DNA from: Rhizobium sp. BK399
GTDB lineage: Bacteria; Pseudomonadota; Alphaproteobacteria; Rhizobiales; Rhizobiaceae
Direction of reading: 5' to 3'
DNA length: 64,000 nucleotides
Assembly (NCBI RefSeq): GCF_014194695.1
Contig: NZ_JACIAH010000016.1
Coordinates: 62,001 to 126,000, forward strand
Below the pieces are notes generated by a model. It worked only from the letters and a program-made list of their open reading frames with translations, was not told the origin of the DNA and did no database searches. Both the position numbers and the translations under genes were made by a program. Positions 27,251-36,141 of the stretch are shown here, piece by piece. Numbering within the stretch: position 1 is the stretch's first letter; each line of letters begins with the position of its first letter.

Positions 27251-28021
27251 TCAAGATTGCAATATATCCGATGTCTCTGAAATTGTCGGTTTCTCGGGCG
27301 GTTCCCGGTCAAAAAGACCGAAGAGAGCGAAGCCAAAAATGAACCCTCCGATGTGAGCGTCCCAGGCGATTGCCTGCGATCCGTCACCGATCAGCGGGAC
27401 GCCGACCGCAATCAGCAGGTTGCCGACGAACCAAAAGAGAATGAATGCAACGACCGTGCGGCTGCGAAACGCGTCGCGTATCGAAAGACGTGTATTGAGA
27501 TGCGCTGGCGGGGCGATCCGCCGTTCGGGTGGGAAAGCGAAGCGGCAGGCAGCGCCCATTAGGCCAGACACGACCCCGGACGCGCCGATCAGCAGCGTAG
27601 CCGCGCCCCAATTTAGGACGGCATGGAGAGCGGCTGACGCGATCGCCGATAGCACCCAGAAAACAATGAAACGAGACGTACCAATTCGCCGCGCCACCGG
27701 TGTGCCGAAGGCCATGAGCCATAGTCCGTTGAAAACGATGTGCTCGATGCTGCCGTGAAGGAGTGAATAGGTGATCGGCGTCCAGAAAAGCTGAGGTCCC
27801 TGCTCGGACAACGGCGTGATGTAGCGCAACGGAATGAACCCGAAATTGAAGAACAGCCAGTCGAGACCACCGCCGGACAGAAGAAGTGATTGAACAGCGT
27901 AAATCAGCCCCAGGAGCGCAAGCGCTGTGAGCACCGGACCGGGAAGATTGAAGATCGGTGCCGGCGGCGGTGTTGCCGGGGGCTCCATCGCCGCTTGCGG
28001 CTCGACCGAGTGCTCGTTCAT
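27251..28021 (-). CDS. Rhomboid family intramembrane serine protease
   Basis: 256 residues with about six membrane helices. The catalytic Ser is in IGASGVVSGLMGA and the catalytic His in AWDAHIGGFIFG; the helix-2 His/Asn region reads LLHGSIEHIVFNGLWL. It cleaves membrane protein substrates within the bilayer; substrates unknown. The N-terminus is Pro-rich. A candidate small RNA and its terminator lie just upstream on the same strand, so the rhomboid promoter must fall in 28022-28068 or transcription must pass the terminator. Confidence 0.93.
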   Translation of the reverse strand: MNEHSVEPQAAMEPPATPPPAPIFNLPGPVLTALALLGLIYAVQSLLLSGGGLDWLFFNFGFIPLRYITPLSEQGPQLFWTPITYSLLHGSIEHIVFNGLWLMAFGTPVARRIGTSRFIVFWVLSAIASAALHAVLNWGAATLLIGASGVVSGLMGAACRFAFPPERRIAPPAHLNTRLSIRDAFRSRTVVAFILFWFVGNLLIAVGVPLIGDGSQAIAWDAHIGGFIFGFALFGLFDREPPEKPTISETSDILQS

Positions 28022-28068
28022 CTTCGTCCTCGCTTGAATTGCGGCACAGCCTTACAGGACGGCAAGTC

Positions 28069-28101
28069 AAAAAAAAAGCCGTCCGGCAAAGACCGGACGG
28101 C
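28069..28101 (-). terminator. Intrinsic terminator of the candidate sRNA
   Basis: On the minus strand, a 9-base perfect stem (GCCGTCCGG with CCGGACGGC, 6-base loop) is followed by nine T. It is the strongest terminator in the window. Confidence 0.9.
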
Positions 28102-28215
28102 CCTCGAGCGTTCCGAGAATGCCTCGGCGCCTGACAGTCTGTGCTGAACTTCCCGAAGACAGGAAGCGATGGGCAAAGACTGCCATGGGACAGCTCCCCG
28201 CTCAATCGAAACCCT
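28069..28215 (-). ncRNA. Candidate trans-acting small RNA
   Basis: A minus-strand stretch with no ORF of coding character ends in a strong intrinsic terminator at 28069-28101. Upstream of it are at least two further stem-loops: CCGAG/CTCGG near 28112-28126 and CTTCC/GGAAG near 28147-28164, with a possible longer fold around GGGAGCTGTCCC further 5'. Nothing protein-coding feeds into this terminator, because the gene beyond 28320 runs the other way. The design of several hairpins plus terminator matches the alpha-r type sRNAs of rhizobia, but I cannot assign a family. The 5' end is a guess. Confidence 0.45.
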
Positions 28216-28319
28216 TCTTTAACCTTAACTGCTGCGAGTTGGCATGAAATACGCACCGCGTCCCAGTACAAGGCCATGACGGCCGTATTCTGATTTGAAA
28301 TGAAACAGCCGGTGCCACA

Positions 28320-28973
28320 ATGCGTATCAAAACAACGATCGACCTATTCGAATATTGGAATCGCATCCGCGGTCGTGACTTGGCGCCACTGCGGTCGCAG
28401 GTTGAACCGACGGATTTGCGACAGATTCTTTCAAGTGTGTTTCTGCTCGAAGCCAGCGAAACGGGACAGATCGCCTTCCGTCTTGCCGGAACGCGCATCT
28501 GCGACCTCTTTGGACGTGATCTCGGAGGGACCGCGTTTTCAGACCTCTGGACGCATGGGAGTGACGATATCGAGCATATTGCTGCTGGCGTTATGGCGCA
28601 CGCAATCCCCACGCTGATCAACGCCACAGGTTTCACCACGGCCGGCCATAGTGCCTGCTTTGAAATAATCCTGCTGCCGCTGCGCTCCGAGGGCGCCGAA
28701 TGCGATAAGCTGTTGGGCGCGATCGCTCCCGCGGTCGCGGCAACGTGGCTGGAAGTCGTGCCGTTGCAGTTCCTTGCTCTTGATCGCAGCCGATTGCTGC
28801 ACGAGCGGCTCGGCAACGAGGACGAGCGTGATGAAACGGAGTTTGACGATGAGCGTCCGCAGTTCCCGCGTCCGCCATCGATTGCCGATACGATGCGCCG
28901 CGTCATGTCGGGCCTATTTGCTGAGCCCGACGCGCCCGCCGTCTCGATTCGACACAACCGGTTGGGTGCATAG
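28320..28973 (+). CDS. PAS-domain protein
   Basis: 217 residues. The N-terminal 150 residues resemble the PAS_5 family of alphaproteobacteria (LFEYWNRIRG, ILSSVFLLE, FRLAGTRICDLFGRDLGG). The C-terminal 70 residues are acidic then Pro/Arg-rich, without an output domain. Such proteins are commonly found in rhizobia as single-domain sensors of unknown partner. A PilZ-domain gene follows on the same strand after 78 bases. Confidence 0.8.
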   Translation: MRIKTTIDLFEYWNRIRGRDLAPLRSQVEPTDLRQILSSVFLLEASETGQIAFRLAGTRICDLFGRDLGGTAFSDLWTHGSDDIEHIAAGVMAHAIPTLINATGFTTAGHSACFEIILLPLRSEGAECDKLLGAIAPAVAATWLEVVPLQFLALDRSRLLHERLGNEDERDETEFDDERPQFPRPPSIADTMRRVMSGLFAEPDAPAVSIRHNRLGA

Positions 28974-29051
28974 GGGACGAACCTGAACAACCTTCTGTTA
29001 AGGGATTGCGGGTAAAGATCGGCTGGTAGTATTTCATGAAGAAGCCCTTTG

Positions 29052-29663
29052 ATGCACGCGTTCCAGCAAGTTCAAACTCAACGGACTGCGCCTCGCCTCG
29101 AACAAGGTGCCTTTCAACGCGTGCCCATCAACATGCAGGGCCGGCTGATGCTGGCGAACTACGAGGAGTATGAGTGCCTCGTGGTCGACATGTCGCCGGG
29201 CGATATGTACGTGACTTGCCAGGGACGTCCCCGTGCCAACGAGCGTGTCGTTGCTTACATCGATCACCTGGGCCGCGTCGAAGGCTATGTGCAGACGGTT
29301 GATGGTCGCGGTTTCTCGATGTCGATCCATGCAACCGAACGCAAGCGCGAGAAACTTGCGGCGCAACTCACCTGGCTGGCCAATAAGCACGAACTCGGCC
29401 TTCCCGAGGACCGTCGTCACGACCGCCTGACGCCGCGCGAGACCAAAACCGAGATCACCTTGGAAGACGGTGCGCGTTACGAATGCCGAATTATGGACTT
29501 GTCGCTCTCGGGCGCCGCAGTCGATCTCGACGTCCGTCCGCCGATCGGCACCCCGCTCCGCCTCGGCAATATGCGTGGCCGCGTTGTCCGCCATTTCGTG
29601 GAAGGGGTCGCGATCGAGTTTCTGTCGCTTCAGTCGCGGGAAACACTTCGCGAATTTCTCTGA
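29052..29663 (+). CDS. Tandem PilZ-domain protein
   Basis: 203 residues, predicted cyclic di-GMP receptor. The second domain (about 120-200) has the binding signature: Arg-rich RRHDRLTPR followed by DLSLSGAAVD (D/NxSxxG). The first domain (about 15-105) has a weaker version (FQRVPINMQGRL, then DMSPGDMYV), so it is probably a degenerate PilZ. Start ATG 29052; a TTG directly before it is an alternative. Downstream is an iminopeptidase pseudogene; an upstream PAS gene is close. Confidence 0.85.
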   Translation: MHAFQQVQTQRTAPRLEQGAFQRVPINMQGRLMLANYEEYECLVVDMSPGDMYVTCQGRPRANERVVAYIDHLGRVEGYVQTVDGRGFSMSIHATERKREKLAAQLTWLANKHELGLPEDRRHDRLTPRETKTEITLEDGARYECRIMDLSLSGAAVDLDVRPPIGTPLRLGNMRGRVVRHFVEGVAIEFLSLQSRETLREFL

Positions 29664-29711
29664 TCGCCGTCACAGGCGCGTCGTGCATGGGGCTACCGAA
29701 TTGGGTGGCGC

Positions 29712-30048
29712 ATGACGATTCTCTATCCTGAAAAAGAGCCTTACGAGCGCGGCTTTCTCGATATGGGCGCCGGGCAGCAACTCTATTGGGAGGCTTGCGG
29801 CAATCCGGATGGAGCTCCCGCTCTCTACCTGCACGGCGGCCCTGGCTCCGGTTGCTCGACATCCGCTCGCCGCTATTTTTGATCCTTCGGTCTACCGGAT
29901 CATCCTCTTCGATCAGCGCAATTGCGGCCGAAGCCTCCCGAATGCCACCGATATGGCAGATACGTTCGTGACAGCATGGGAACTGTCGAGGGCTTGGCCG
30001 GAGAGTCGGCTCGTTATCGCAGAAGATGCCGCGCATTCGGTGTCGTAA
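29712..30048 (+). pseudogene. Decayed proline iminopeptidase
   Basis: From ATG 29712 the frame encodes the N-terminus of a prolyl aminopeptidase, with the oxyanion motif LYLHGGPGSGCS, and stops at a TGA after YF. One extra T in the run of five at 29876-29880 explains this: in the next frame the protein continues DPSVYRIILFDQRNCGRS. The nucleophile region is then missing and only a C-terminal scrap (AWPESRLVIAEDAAHSVS) is left. So there was a frameshift and a large internal deletion. Confidence 0.8.
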
Positions 30049-30483
30049 GACAGTTTGGCGCGTGCGATCATCGATGCGACTGACGTTTTTCGCGAAACTC
30101 CTCAAAAAATAATTTGCTTCCTAACTCGCAACTGGCGGCCAATTTGCCGATTTCCAAGCCGTTTTGGTGGTCTCAGCCGAGACGCGTGCCAGTGCCGCCG
30201 CCCATGCGAATGGTAAACAAAGGTTTCCCGAAATTCGGGATTGGGCTGCCGCGTTAACAACTTGTCCCAATATGCGCCCTTAGACCGCCCGACATCTTTT
30301 CGAGAAACCGACAATTTGAATCAAAATTGGCGCGAATGTCCTTCAAACTTTAGCGGCATTTGATCTTGTTTTTAGTCGATTTCTCCGCGTGTTTGAATCA
30401 ACTAAGCCTTTAATTTGACTGCGTAATTTTGCGCAGGGTAAAAACGTCTGTGTCAAGTTCTCCTCACAACGGGGAGACGATAA
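30049..30483. other. AT-rich intergenic region
   Basis: About 430 bases, visibly richer in A and T than the surroundings, with no ORF of coding character, no terminator and no clear repeat. It lies between the iminopeptidase remnant and the BTLCP gene and probably holds that gene's promoter and leader. Confidence 0.4.
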
Positions 30484-31089
30484 ATGACGGTAACAACTTT
30501 CATCAAAGGCGGTCTGGTCGCTGCTGCGATGCTGATCGCGACGGTGGGTTCGGGACAAGCGAGCCCCCTAAACATGACGGTTGTCGGCAACGCGAGCCCG
30601 CCGATCGGCGCCTATCAATTCTGCAAGGAACTGCCCGCCGATTGTGCGAACGCCGCCGGCGATCAAGGCGAGCTCCTTCTGACGGAAGAGCGCTGGAAGA
30701 AAATTCTCAAGGTAAACTACCAGGTCAATTCGTCGATCTCGCCGTTGACCGACAAGGAAATCTACGGGGTCGAGGAGCGCTGGGCCTATCCTCGTTCGGT
30801 TGGTGATTGTGAGGACTATGCGCTGCTGAAGCGCAAGATGTTGATCGATGCCGGCTTCTCGCCTTCCGATTTGCTGATGACCGTCGTCCTGCAGCCAAAT
30901 GGCGAAGGCCATGCAGTGCTGACCGTCCGCACGGATCGTGGCGATTTCATCCTCGATAACATGCGCAACAAGGTCATGCTTTGGGCAGACACCGAATACA
31001 CCTACCTCAAGCGCCAGTCCGCCGACGATCCGGCCCGTTGGGTCAAGCTGCAGGACGGCCGCGCCGTGGCAGTCGGCAGCGTCAAGTAA
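30484..31089 (+). CDS. Transglutaminase-like cysteine peptidase (BTLCP)
   Basis: 201 residues with a signal peptide (cleavage near SGQAS). The catalytic Cys-His-Asp triad of the BTLCP family is visible: Cys in VGDCEDYALLK, His in GEGHAVLTV and Asp in FILDNM. LapG, which trims cell-surface adhesins under cyclic di-GMP control, is the best-known relative; this rhizobial form lacks the LapG calcium-site pattern as far as I can judge. Start ATG follows GGGGAGACGATAA. A tandem PilZ gene lies 820 bases upstream. Confidence 0.88.
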   Translation: MTVTTFIKGGLVAAAMLIATVGSGQASPLNMTVVGNASPPIGAYQFCKELPADCANAAGDQGELLLTEERWKKILKVNYQVNSSISPLTDKEIYGVEERWAYPRSVGDCEDYALLKRKMLIDAGFSPSDLLMTVVLQPNGEGHAVLTVRTDRGDFILDNMRNKVMLWADTEYTYLKRQSADDPARWVKLQDGRAVAVGSVK

Positions 31090-31167
31090 ACGCCACATCG
31101 CCGGATTGCCGGCCACACACATGCGGCCCCGGTCGTCCCCGCATCCCCGTCCCTGACCGGCGCTGTA

Positions 31168-31203
31168 GAGCCGCTCCCGCTGTCCCGGGAGCGGTTCTTT
31201 TTT
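31168..31203 (+). terminator. Rho-independent terminator
   Basis: A 9-base stem (CCGCTCCCG with CGGGAGCGG) with a 6-base loop, followed by TTCTTTTTT, 80 bases after the BTLCP stop. Confidence 0.9.
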
Positions 31204-31324
31204 GCTGCGTCCAAACGGGCTATTTAATTGTTCGTTAACTGTGGCTGCCGGATCATAGGCAAAATCACCATAGGCACCGACGGCTCCTGTTTTTATCGCG
31301 GCGGTCTGACATCCGAAAGCCGCC

Positions 31325-32077
31325 ATGAGCTACCCAGTGCATCGTGCCCACGAGGTCGAGGAATCTCCTCTCCTGTCGACCAGATTCATCGTCCGCGTTA
31401 CGGTCGCTATTGCCTGCCTTGCAGCATTGACGCTCGTCATCAGTTTCGGGGGGCGCTGGTTCGGCGCCCGTATATCACTCGCCGGCAACACGGACTCAAC
31501 GGCTCCGATAACTTTGACGATCGGCCGCGATACGCTTCGACTGCCGGAAAACACATTGCGCTTTCCCAGCCAGCGACGCGACGGCCTCTCCGAGCGCGCG
31601 GACCTCTACCTCACCTGGCCTGAAATGCAGGGCTACAGCAAGGAGCATCGCGAGCGCTTCGATGATATTGCCCAGTCGTCGGGCCTCATTTTCCTCCAGA
31701 TCGCGCAAAGCACGATGTCCAAGGACATGTCGGGGCGCCTGGAACCGATCTACTCGCACCTGATCGAGGGCGAGAGCGTGCCCTTCGCCAATGGAATGAC
31801 GCTACATCACTTGCGAGGTGACGCTGGTTACGCGGACGAGGTTCTGTTGACGGCGCCAAGTGCCGATGCCCCCGCCTATGTCGTGCGCTGCGCCTTGCCG
31901 TTGACGCCGCAGACGGCCAGCAGCGGCGATTGCCAGCGCGACATCAGAGTCGGTCGCGATTTAACTGTGCTTTATCGGTTCTCGAGCGCGCATCTGCCTG
32001 ATTGGGACCATATTGATGCCGCTATTCGCCACTTTGTGGAGGCTCGACTTGTGAACGCTTCTGCAACAGGTCGCTAG
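31325..32077 (+). CDS. Membrane-anchored protein of unknown function
   Basis: 250 residues. One membrane helix (about 22-42, VRVTVAIACLAALTLVISFG) after a cytoplasmic N-terminus, then a soluble periplasmic part. Segments such as LRLPENTLRFPSQRRDG and LYLTWPEMQGYS are familiar from rhizobial hypothetical proteins, but I cannot name a family. Position between the BTLCP peptidase and a D,D-carboxypeptidase would suit an envelope role (inference). Confidence 0.65.
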   Translation: MSYPVHRAHEVEESPLLSTRFIVRVTVAIACLAALTLVISFGGRWFGARISLAGNTDSTAPITLTIGRDTLRLPENTLRFPSQRRDGLSERADLYLTWPEMQGYSKEHRERFDDIAQSSGLIFLQIAQSTMSKDMSGRLEPIYSHLIEGESVPFANGMTLHHLRGDAGYADEVLLTAPSADAPAYVVRCALPLTPQTASSGDCQRDIRVGRDLTVLYRFSSAHLPDWDHIDAAIRHFVEARLVNASATGR

Positions 32078-32194
32078 AATGATCCGATGCGGCGAAACAA
32101 ACGATTAATCATAAACGGATTGGTAACCCAGGGCGGATAATTTGCCGAAAGAAGGATCGTGCCAGGAGGGTGGGCGATCTCTCTAATATCCGAA

Positions 32195-33664
32195 ATGCAA
32201 GCGAAGAGTAGAATAGTGCCAAGGTCAGTCTCCTCCGTATCCCCATCGCGATCCCGCAACTTCCTGATAAGGGCGATCACGGCGCTGTCTCTCGCTGCCG
32301 CTGTCGTCATGGCCGACTCGATCGACGCCGATGCGGAGGCTGCCAACTCGAAATATGCTGGCATCGTCGTTGATGCGAAGACCGGCAACGTTCTCTACAG
32401 CGAGAACGCGGATCGCCTGCAGTATCCGGCATCCCTCACCAAGATGATGACCCTCTATCTGACCTTCGAGGCGTTGGAGCAGGGTCGCATTCGCCTGGAC
32501 ACTTCTGTTCCCTTCTCCGCACATGCTTCCGCCCAGGCGCCGACGAAACTTGGTGTGCGCCCCGGTGGCACGATTACCGTCGAGCAGGCGATTCTCGGCC
32601 TTGTCACGCTTTCGGCCAACGATGCCTCCACGGCTCTCGGCGAGCTGCTAGCCGGTTCGGAAGATCGCTTCGCGCAGGTGATGACCGCCAAGGCGCATGC
32701 GCTCGGTATGACGCGCACGACCTACCGCAATGCCAATGGCCTGCCGAATACCGCACAGATGACGACGGCGCGTGACCAAGCTCGACTCGGTATCGCTCTT
32801 CGGCAGCATTTTCCGCAGTACTACGGCTATTTCTCCACGCAGAGCTTTAAGTTCGGCAGCCGCGTTATCCGTAGCCATAACCGCCTTGTTGGCTCCGTGC
32901 GCGGCGTCGATGGCATCAAGACTGGCTATACCCGCGCGGCCGGCTTTAATCTGGTGAGTTCCGTTCAAGTCGATGGCAAATCGATCGTTGGCGTTGTTCT
33001 CGGCGGCGCTTCGACCCCTGCCCGTGACAACCAGATGCGCAAGTTGATCGCAGCCTATCTGCCGAAGGCCTCAAGCCGTGGCGGTTCCTCGGACCTGATC
33101 GCCCGGTCCGCGCCGCAACCGGCAGCGCCTGTCGCCGAAACGCGCGTCGCATCGGCTGCGCCAGAAGTCACCCTGCCGCGCACGGCGCCGGCCCCGGATA
33201 CCCGCTATCAGCCAGCATCTGCGCAGGTCGCTTATGCAGACGTCGCCAAGTCCAAGTCCGACAACCCGCTGCTCCAGCAGGAAATGCCGGCGCCGACGAA
33301 GGTCAAGACGCAGGCGATCAAGCACGCCTCTGCGGCCACGCCGACGCCTGCGCCCGCCTACGTGCCGCCTGAGCAGGGTGATACCTCTGTCGACGAGTTG
33401 ACGACCGCTTCGACCAAGGAGCCGCAGCTTGCCGGCTGGGCCGTCCAGATCGGTGTGTCTGCCAGCAAGGAAGGCGCCATGGATCTGCTCGACAGCGCCA
33501 AGGACAAGGCTGGCAAGGCTCTGCGCTCCGCCAAGCCTATCGCAGTCGCAAATGCAGGAAGTTATCGCGCCCGCTTCGGCGGCTTCGATGACCAGCGCTC
33601 TGCAGTAAACGCCTGCAACGCGCTGAAGCGTGCCGGTGTGAAGTGCTGGGCCACGGCCCAATGA
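32195..33664 (+). CDS. D-alanyl-D-alanine carboxypeptidase with SPOR domain
   Basis: About 489 residues; trims the terminal D-Ala from peptidoglycan stem peptides. After a signal/anchor helix the peptidase S11 motifs appear: SxxK in PASLTKMM, SxN in LSANDAST, and KTG in GIKTGYT. A long Pro/Ala linker (about 300-400) leads to a C-terminal SPOR domain (GWAVQIG, then CNALKRAGVKCWA), which binds denuded glycan at division sites. The start is uncertain: GTG 32159, ATG 32195 or GTG 32216 are all possible. Confidence 0.92.
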   Translation: MQAKSRIVPRSVSSVSPSRSRNFLIRAITALSLAAAVVMADSIDADAEAANSKYAGIVVDAKTGNVLYSENADRLQYPASLTKMMTLYLTFEALEQGRIRLDTSVPFSAHASAQAPTKLGVRPGGTITVEQAILGLVTLSANDASTALGELLAGSEDRFAQVMTAKAHALGMTRTTYRNANGLPNTAQMTTARDQARLGIALRQHFPQYYGYFSTQSFKFGSRVIRSHNRLVGSVRGVDGIKTGYTRAAGFNLVSSVQVDGKSIVGVVLGGASTPARDNQMRKLIAAYLPKASSRGGSSDLIARSAPQPAAPVAETRVASAAPEVTLPRTAPAPDTRYQPASAQVAYADVAKSKSDNPLLQQEMPAPTKVKTQAIKHASAATPTPAPAYVPPEQGDTSVDELTTASTKEPQLAGWAVQIGVSASKEGAMDLLDSAKDKAGKALRSAKPIAVANAGSYRARFGGFDDQRSAVNACNALKRAGVKCWATAQ

Positions 33665-33672
33665 TCAAAGAA

Positions 33673-33698
33673 CTGCCGCCTGATATTACAGGCGGCAG
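33673..33698 (-). terminator. Hairpin, T run only on the minus strand
   Basis: A 10-base perfect stem (CTGCCGCCTG with CAGGCGGCAG), 6-base loop, just past the carboxypeptidase stop. The T-rich tail (TTCTTT) is on the minus strand, so as a terminator it would end minus-strand transcripts. It may also protect the carboxypeptidase mRNA 3' end. Confidence 0.5.
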
Positions 33699-34055
33699 TC
33701 CAAAGCGTCGTGATCGGTGTGTTTGATCCGACGGAGTTCTGAGACTCGGTTTGTAATGCGTACGAGGATGAGAATGGCGATCAACGAGAATGTTCCGGAG
33801 TTTCCGCCACATGGTCGGGTAACCGGCAAGAATCCGCGAGCCGGTTTGCACCCACTGCACGAGGCTGCCTTGCGACTGGCAGAAGTTGGGTTGCAGCGGC
33901 AGAAGCCGAAATCGGCAAAGACCAAGGACCTGATCAATCTGTTGCTGTGCCACGGCGCGCGAGCATGGCGTTGCTCGCAGGCGGAAGCCAGTATCCACCT
34001 TCACGTCACCTGCCCTGAAGGGCGGTCGCCGGTTACGCTGCGCCTGCGCTGATAG
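33699..34055. other. Intergenic region without a confident gene
   Basis: About 360 bases between the minus-oriented hairpin and the DUF1489 gene. Open frames exist on both strands (111 and 83 codons) but neither matches a family I know or has a good ribosome site. It may be a long 3' untranslated region of the DUF1489 transcript. Confidence 0.35.
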
Positions 34056-34493
34056 TCAGAGTAGGCCGAGTTCAGAGAGTTCGCGGCGAAGGTCCGCGGG
34101 CATTTCGGCAATCCCCTCTCCGAGGCTGTTCAGATCGCGCGGTACATCGTCCTGCGGATAATAGCGCCAGCCTTGGAACGCACGCTTCGGCTGTACCGCC
34201 GTTTCGATGACTTCGGGCCCCAGCACAAGATGGCAACGTGAGATTCCCTCGCCATCTGTAAAAGTCTGGATGTCGAGAAGTTTCTGGCGCGCCTGAACTT
34301 GCCCCTTTATCACCCAGTAGAGCGAACCGCCGTCGAGCAGTTCCTCGACGCGCTTCGGGACCATCCTCGTCGTATGCACGGAATGCGGCTCCAGCCCGGC
34401 CGCAATCGCCCTGAGAGAGCGTTCGGCGACCCATTCACGCAGATCGTCGATCGAGTCCGCGCCGACACACAGTTTGATGAGATGCAATGCCAT
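34056..34493 (-). CDS. DUF1489 family protein
   Basis: 145 residues, the expected length for DUF1489, a family of small proteins almost confined to alphaproteobacteria. Recognisable segments are LHLIKLCVGADSIDDL, TRMVPKRVEELLDGGSLYWV and LGPEVIETAVQPKRAFQGWR. No signal or membrane segment. Function unknown. It is 59 bases downstream of sdaA on the same strand. Confidence 0.9.
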   Translation of the reverse strand: MALHLIKLCVGADSIDDLREWVAERSLRAIAAGLEPHSVHTTRMVPKRVEELLDGGSLYWVIKGQVQARQKLLDIQTFTDGEGISRCHLVLGPEVIETAVQPKRAFQGWRYYPQDDVPRDLNSLGEGIAEMPADLRRELSELGLL

Positions 34494-34552
34494 GCCGCCG
34501 TTGAAGTCCTTTTATCAGGCAGCGTCAAGCGGCAAGTCGCATGTCCACAAAG

Positions 34553-35959
34553 TCAACACTCCACGACATTGACAGCAAGCCCGCCGGTGGATGTCTCCTT
34601 GTACTTCTCGCTCATGTCGTTGCCCGTCTGCCGCATGGTTTCGATGCACGCGTCGAGCGGAACGAAGTGCTTGCCGTCGCCTTTGATCGCAAGCGAGGCG
34701 GCTGTGACCGCCTTGACCGCGCCGAGGGCATTTCGTTCGATACAGGGAACCTGCACGAGGCCCGCGACCGGATCGCAGCTCATGCCGAGATGATGTTCCA
34801 GCGCTATTTCGGCGGCGTTCTCGATCTGCTCTGGCGTGCCGCCCATGACCGCAGCAAGACCGGCAGCCGCCATGGCGGCCGCAGAGCCTACTTCGCCCTG
34901 ACAGCCGACCTCGGCGCCGGAGATCGAGGCGTTGTGCTTGATGATCCCACCGACCGCCGCCGCGGTCAGCAGGTAGTCGCGGATGCCGTTCTGGTCCCAA
35001 TCATCGTGAAAATGCTCGTAGTAGCGGATCGTTGCTGGAATGACGCCGGCAGCACCGTTCGTCGGAGCGGTCACGACGCGGCCGCCGGCAGCATTCTCCT
35101 CGTTGACGGCCATGGCGTAGACACTCAGCCAATCGTTCGCGAGCAGCGGGTTGATGCGGTTGCTGCGCCATTCCTCCTGCAGCTTGTCGTGGATCGAGCG
35201 AGCGCGGCGGCGAACGTTCAGCCCGCCTGGCATGATGCCATCGACCTTGAGGCCGCGTTCGATGCAGGAGCGCATTGCTTCCCAGATCCGATCAAGACCT
35301 GCGTCCAGTTCCTCGCGGCTGCGTTCCGTTTCCTCATTGGCGCGCTTCATCTGGGCGATCGAGAGGCCGGAACGCGCGGCCATGTCGAGCATCTGCTTGG
35401 CCGAAGAGAAAGGATACGGGACCTTCAGCGAATCGGAGGGTGTCTTCTTCTTCGCGCGCATCTGCTCGAGTTCGGTGTCAGTCACGACGAAGCCGCCGCC
35501 GACGGAATAATAGATACGCTTGATCAGCATCCGACCGTCCTTGTCGAAAGCGGAAAGCGACATGCCGTTGGCGTGGCCCGGCAACGGCTGCTTCTTGTCG
35601 AAAACCAGGTCGGTCTTCGGCTGAAAGCCATAGCTCGGATGCCCGGGCGGCGAGATGCGGCCGGAGCGCTCCACCTGGCTGATGATGCCGTCCATCTTGT
35701 CCGGATCGACGCTGTCAGGCTGCTCGCCCATCAGGCCGAGGATGACGGCCCTGCCCGTCCCGTGTCCGATCCCGGTATGCGCTAGCGAACCGTGCAGGCT
35801 GACCTTTATGGACGCGACCTGGGCGCCAGAAGTCGGGCGCGGCCAGTCGTTCGACAGAATGAGATCAAGGAATCGGTTGGCGGCAGTCATCGGACCCATC
35901 GTGTGCGAACTGGAGGGCCCGACACCGATCTTGAAGACGTCGAAAACGGAAAGGAACAT
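34553..35959 (-). CDS. sdaA: L-serine ammonia-lyase, iron-sulfur type
   Basis: Deaminates L-serine to pyruvate and ammonia. 468 residues, single-chain form: beta domain at the N-terminus (GVGPSSSHTMGPM) and alpha domain at the C-terminus. The three cluster Cys residues are visible: GCQGEVGSA, MSCDPVAGLV and VPCIERNALG. The C-terminal Cys (VVEC) that occupies the cluster in the resting state of related enzymes is also present. Start ATG 35959. No dedicated regulator adjoins it. Confidence 0.96.
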   Translation of the reverse strand: MFLSVFDVFKIGVGPSSSHTMGPMTAANRFLDLILSNDWPRPTSGAQVASIKVSLHGSLAHTGIGHGTGRAVILGLMGEQPDSVDPDKMDGIISQVERSGRISPPGHPSYGFQPKTDLVFDKKQPLPGHANGMSLSAFDKDGRMLIKRIYYSVGGGFVVTDTELEQMRAKKKTPSDSLKVPYPFSSAKQMLDMAARSGLSIAQMKRANEETERSREELDAGLDRIWEAMRSCIERGLKVDGIMPGGLNVRRRARSIHDKLQEEWRSNRINPLLANDWLSVYAMAVNEENAAGGRVVTAPTNGAAGVIPATIRYYEHFHDDWDQNGIRDYLLTAAAVGGIIKHNASISGAEVGCQGEVGSAAAMAAAGLAAVMGGTPEQIENAAEIALEHHLGMSCDPVAGLVQVPCIERNALGAVKAVTAASLAIKGDGKHFVPLDACIETMRQTGNDMSEKYKETSTGGLAVNVVEC

Positions 35960-36141
35960 GACTGCGTCCTGTTAAGTTGCTGCGCAAACCTACGCTACCG
36001 GCTCTCACGATCCCTGCGATGGACCGACATGGCATTTCACGCGTGCGACATCTGTAAAACGAAGTGCTGCCACTTGCCAGTCATTGCGACGTGCGCCCGC
36101 ATCTGTAGAGTGGCGCGGCGACGGGAGCCTGATTCAATATA

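Noticed and set aside
33717..34052. 111-codon plus-strand open frame
   Set aside because: No ribosome site, no family, and an equally long frame exists on the other strand.
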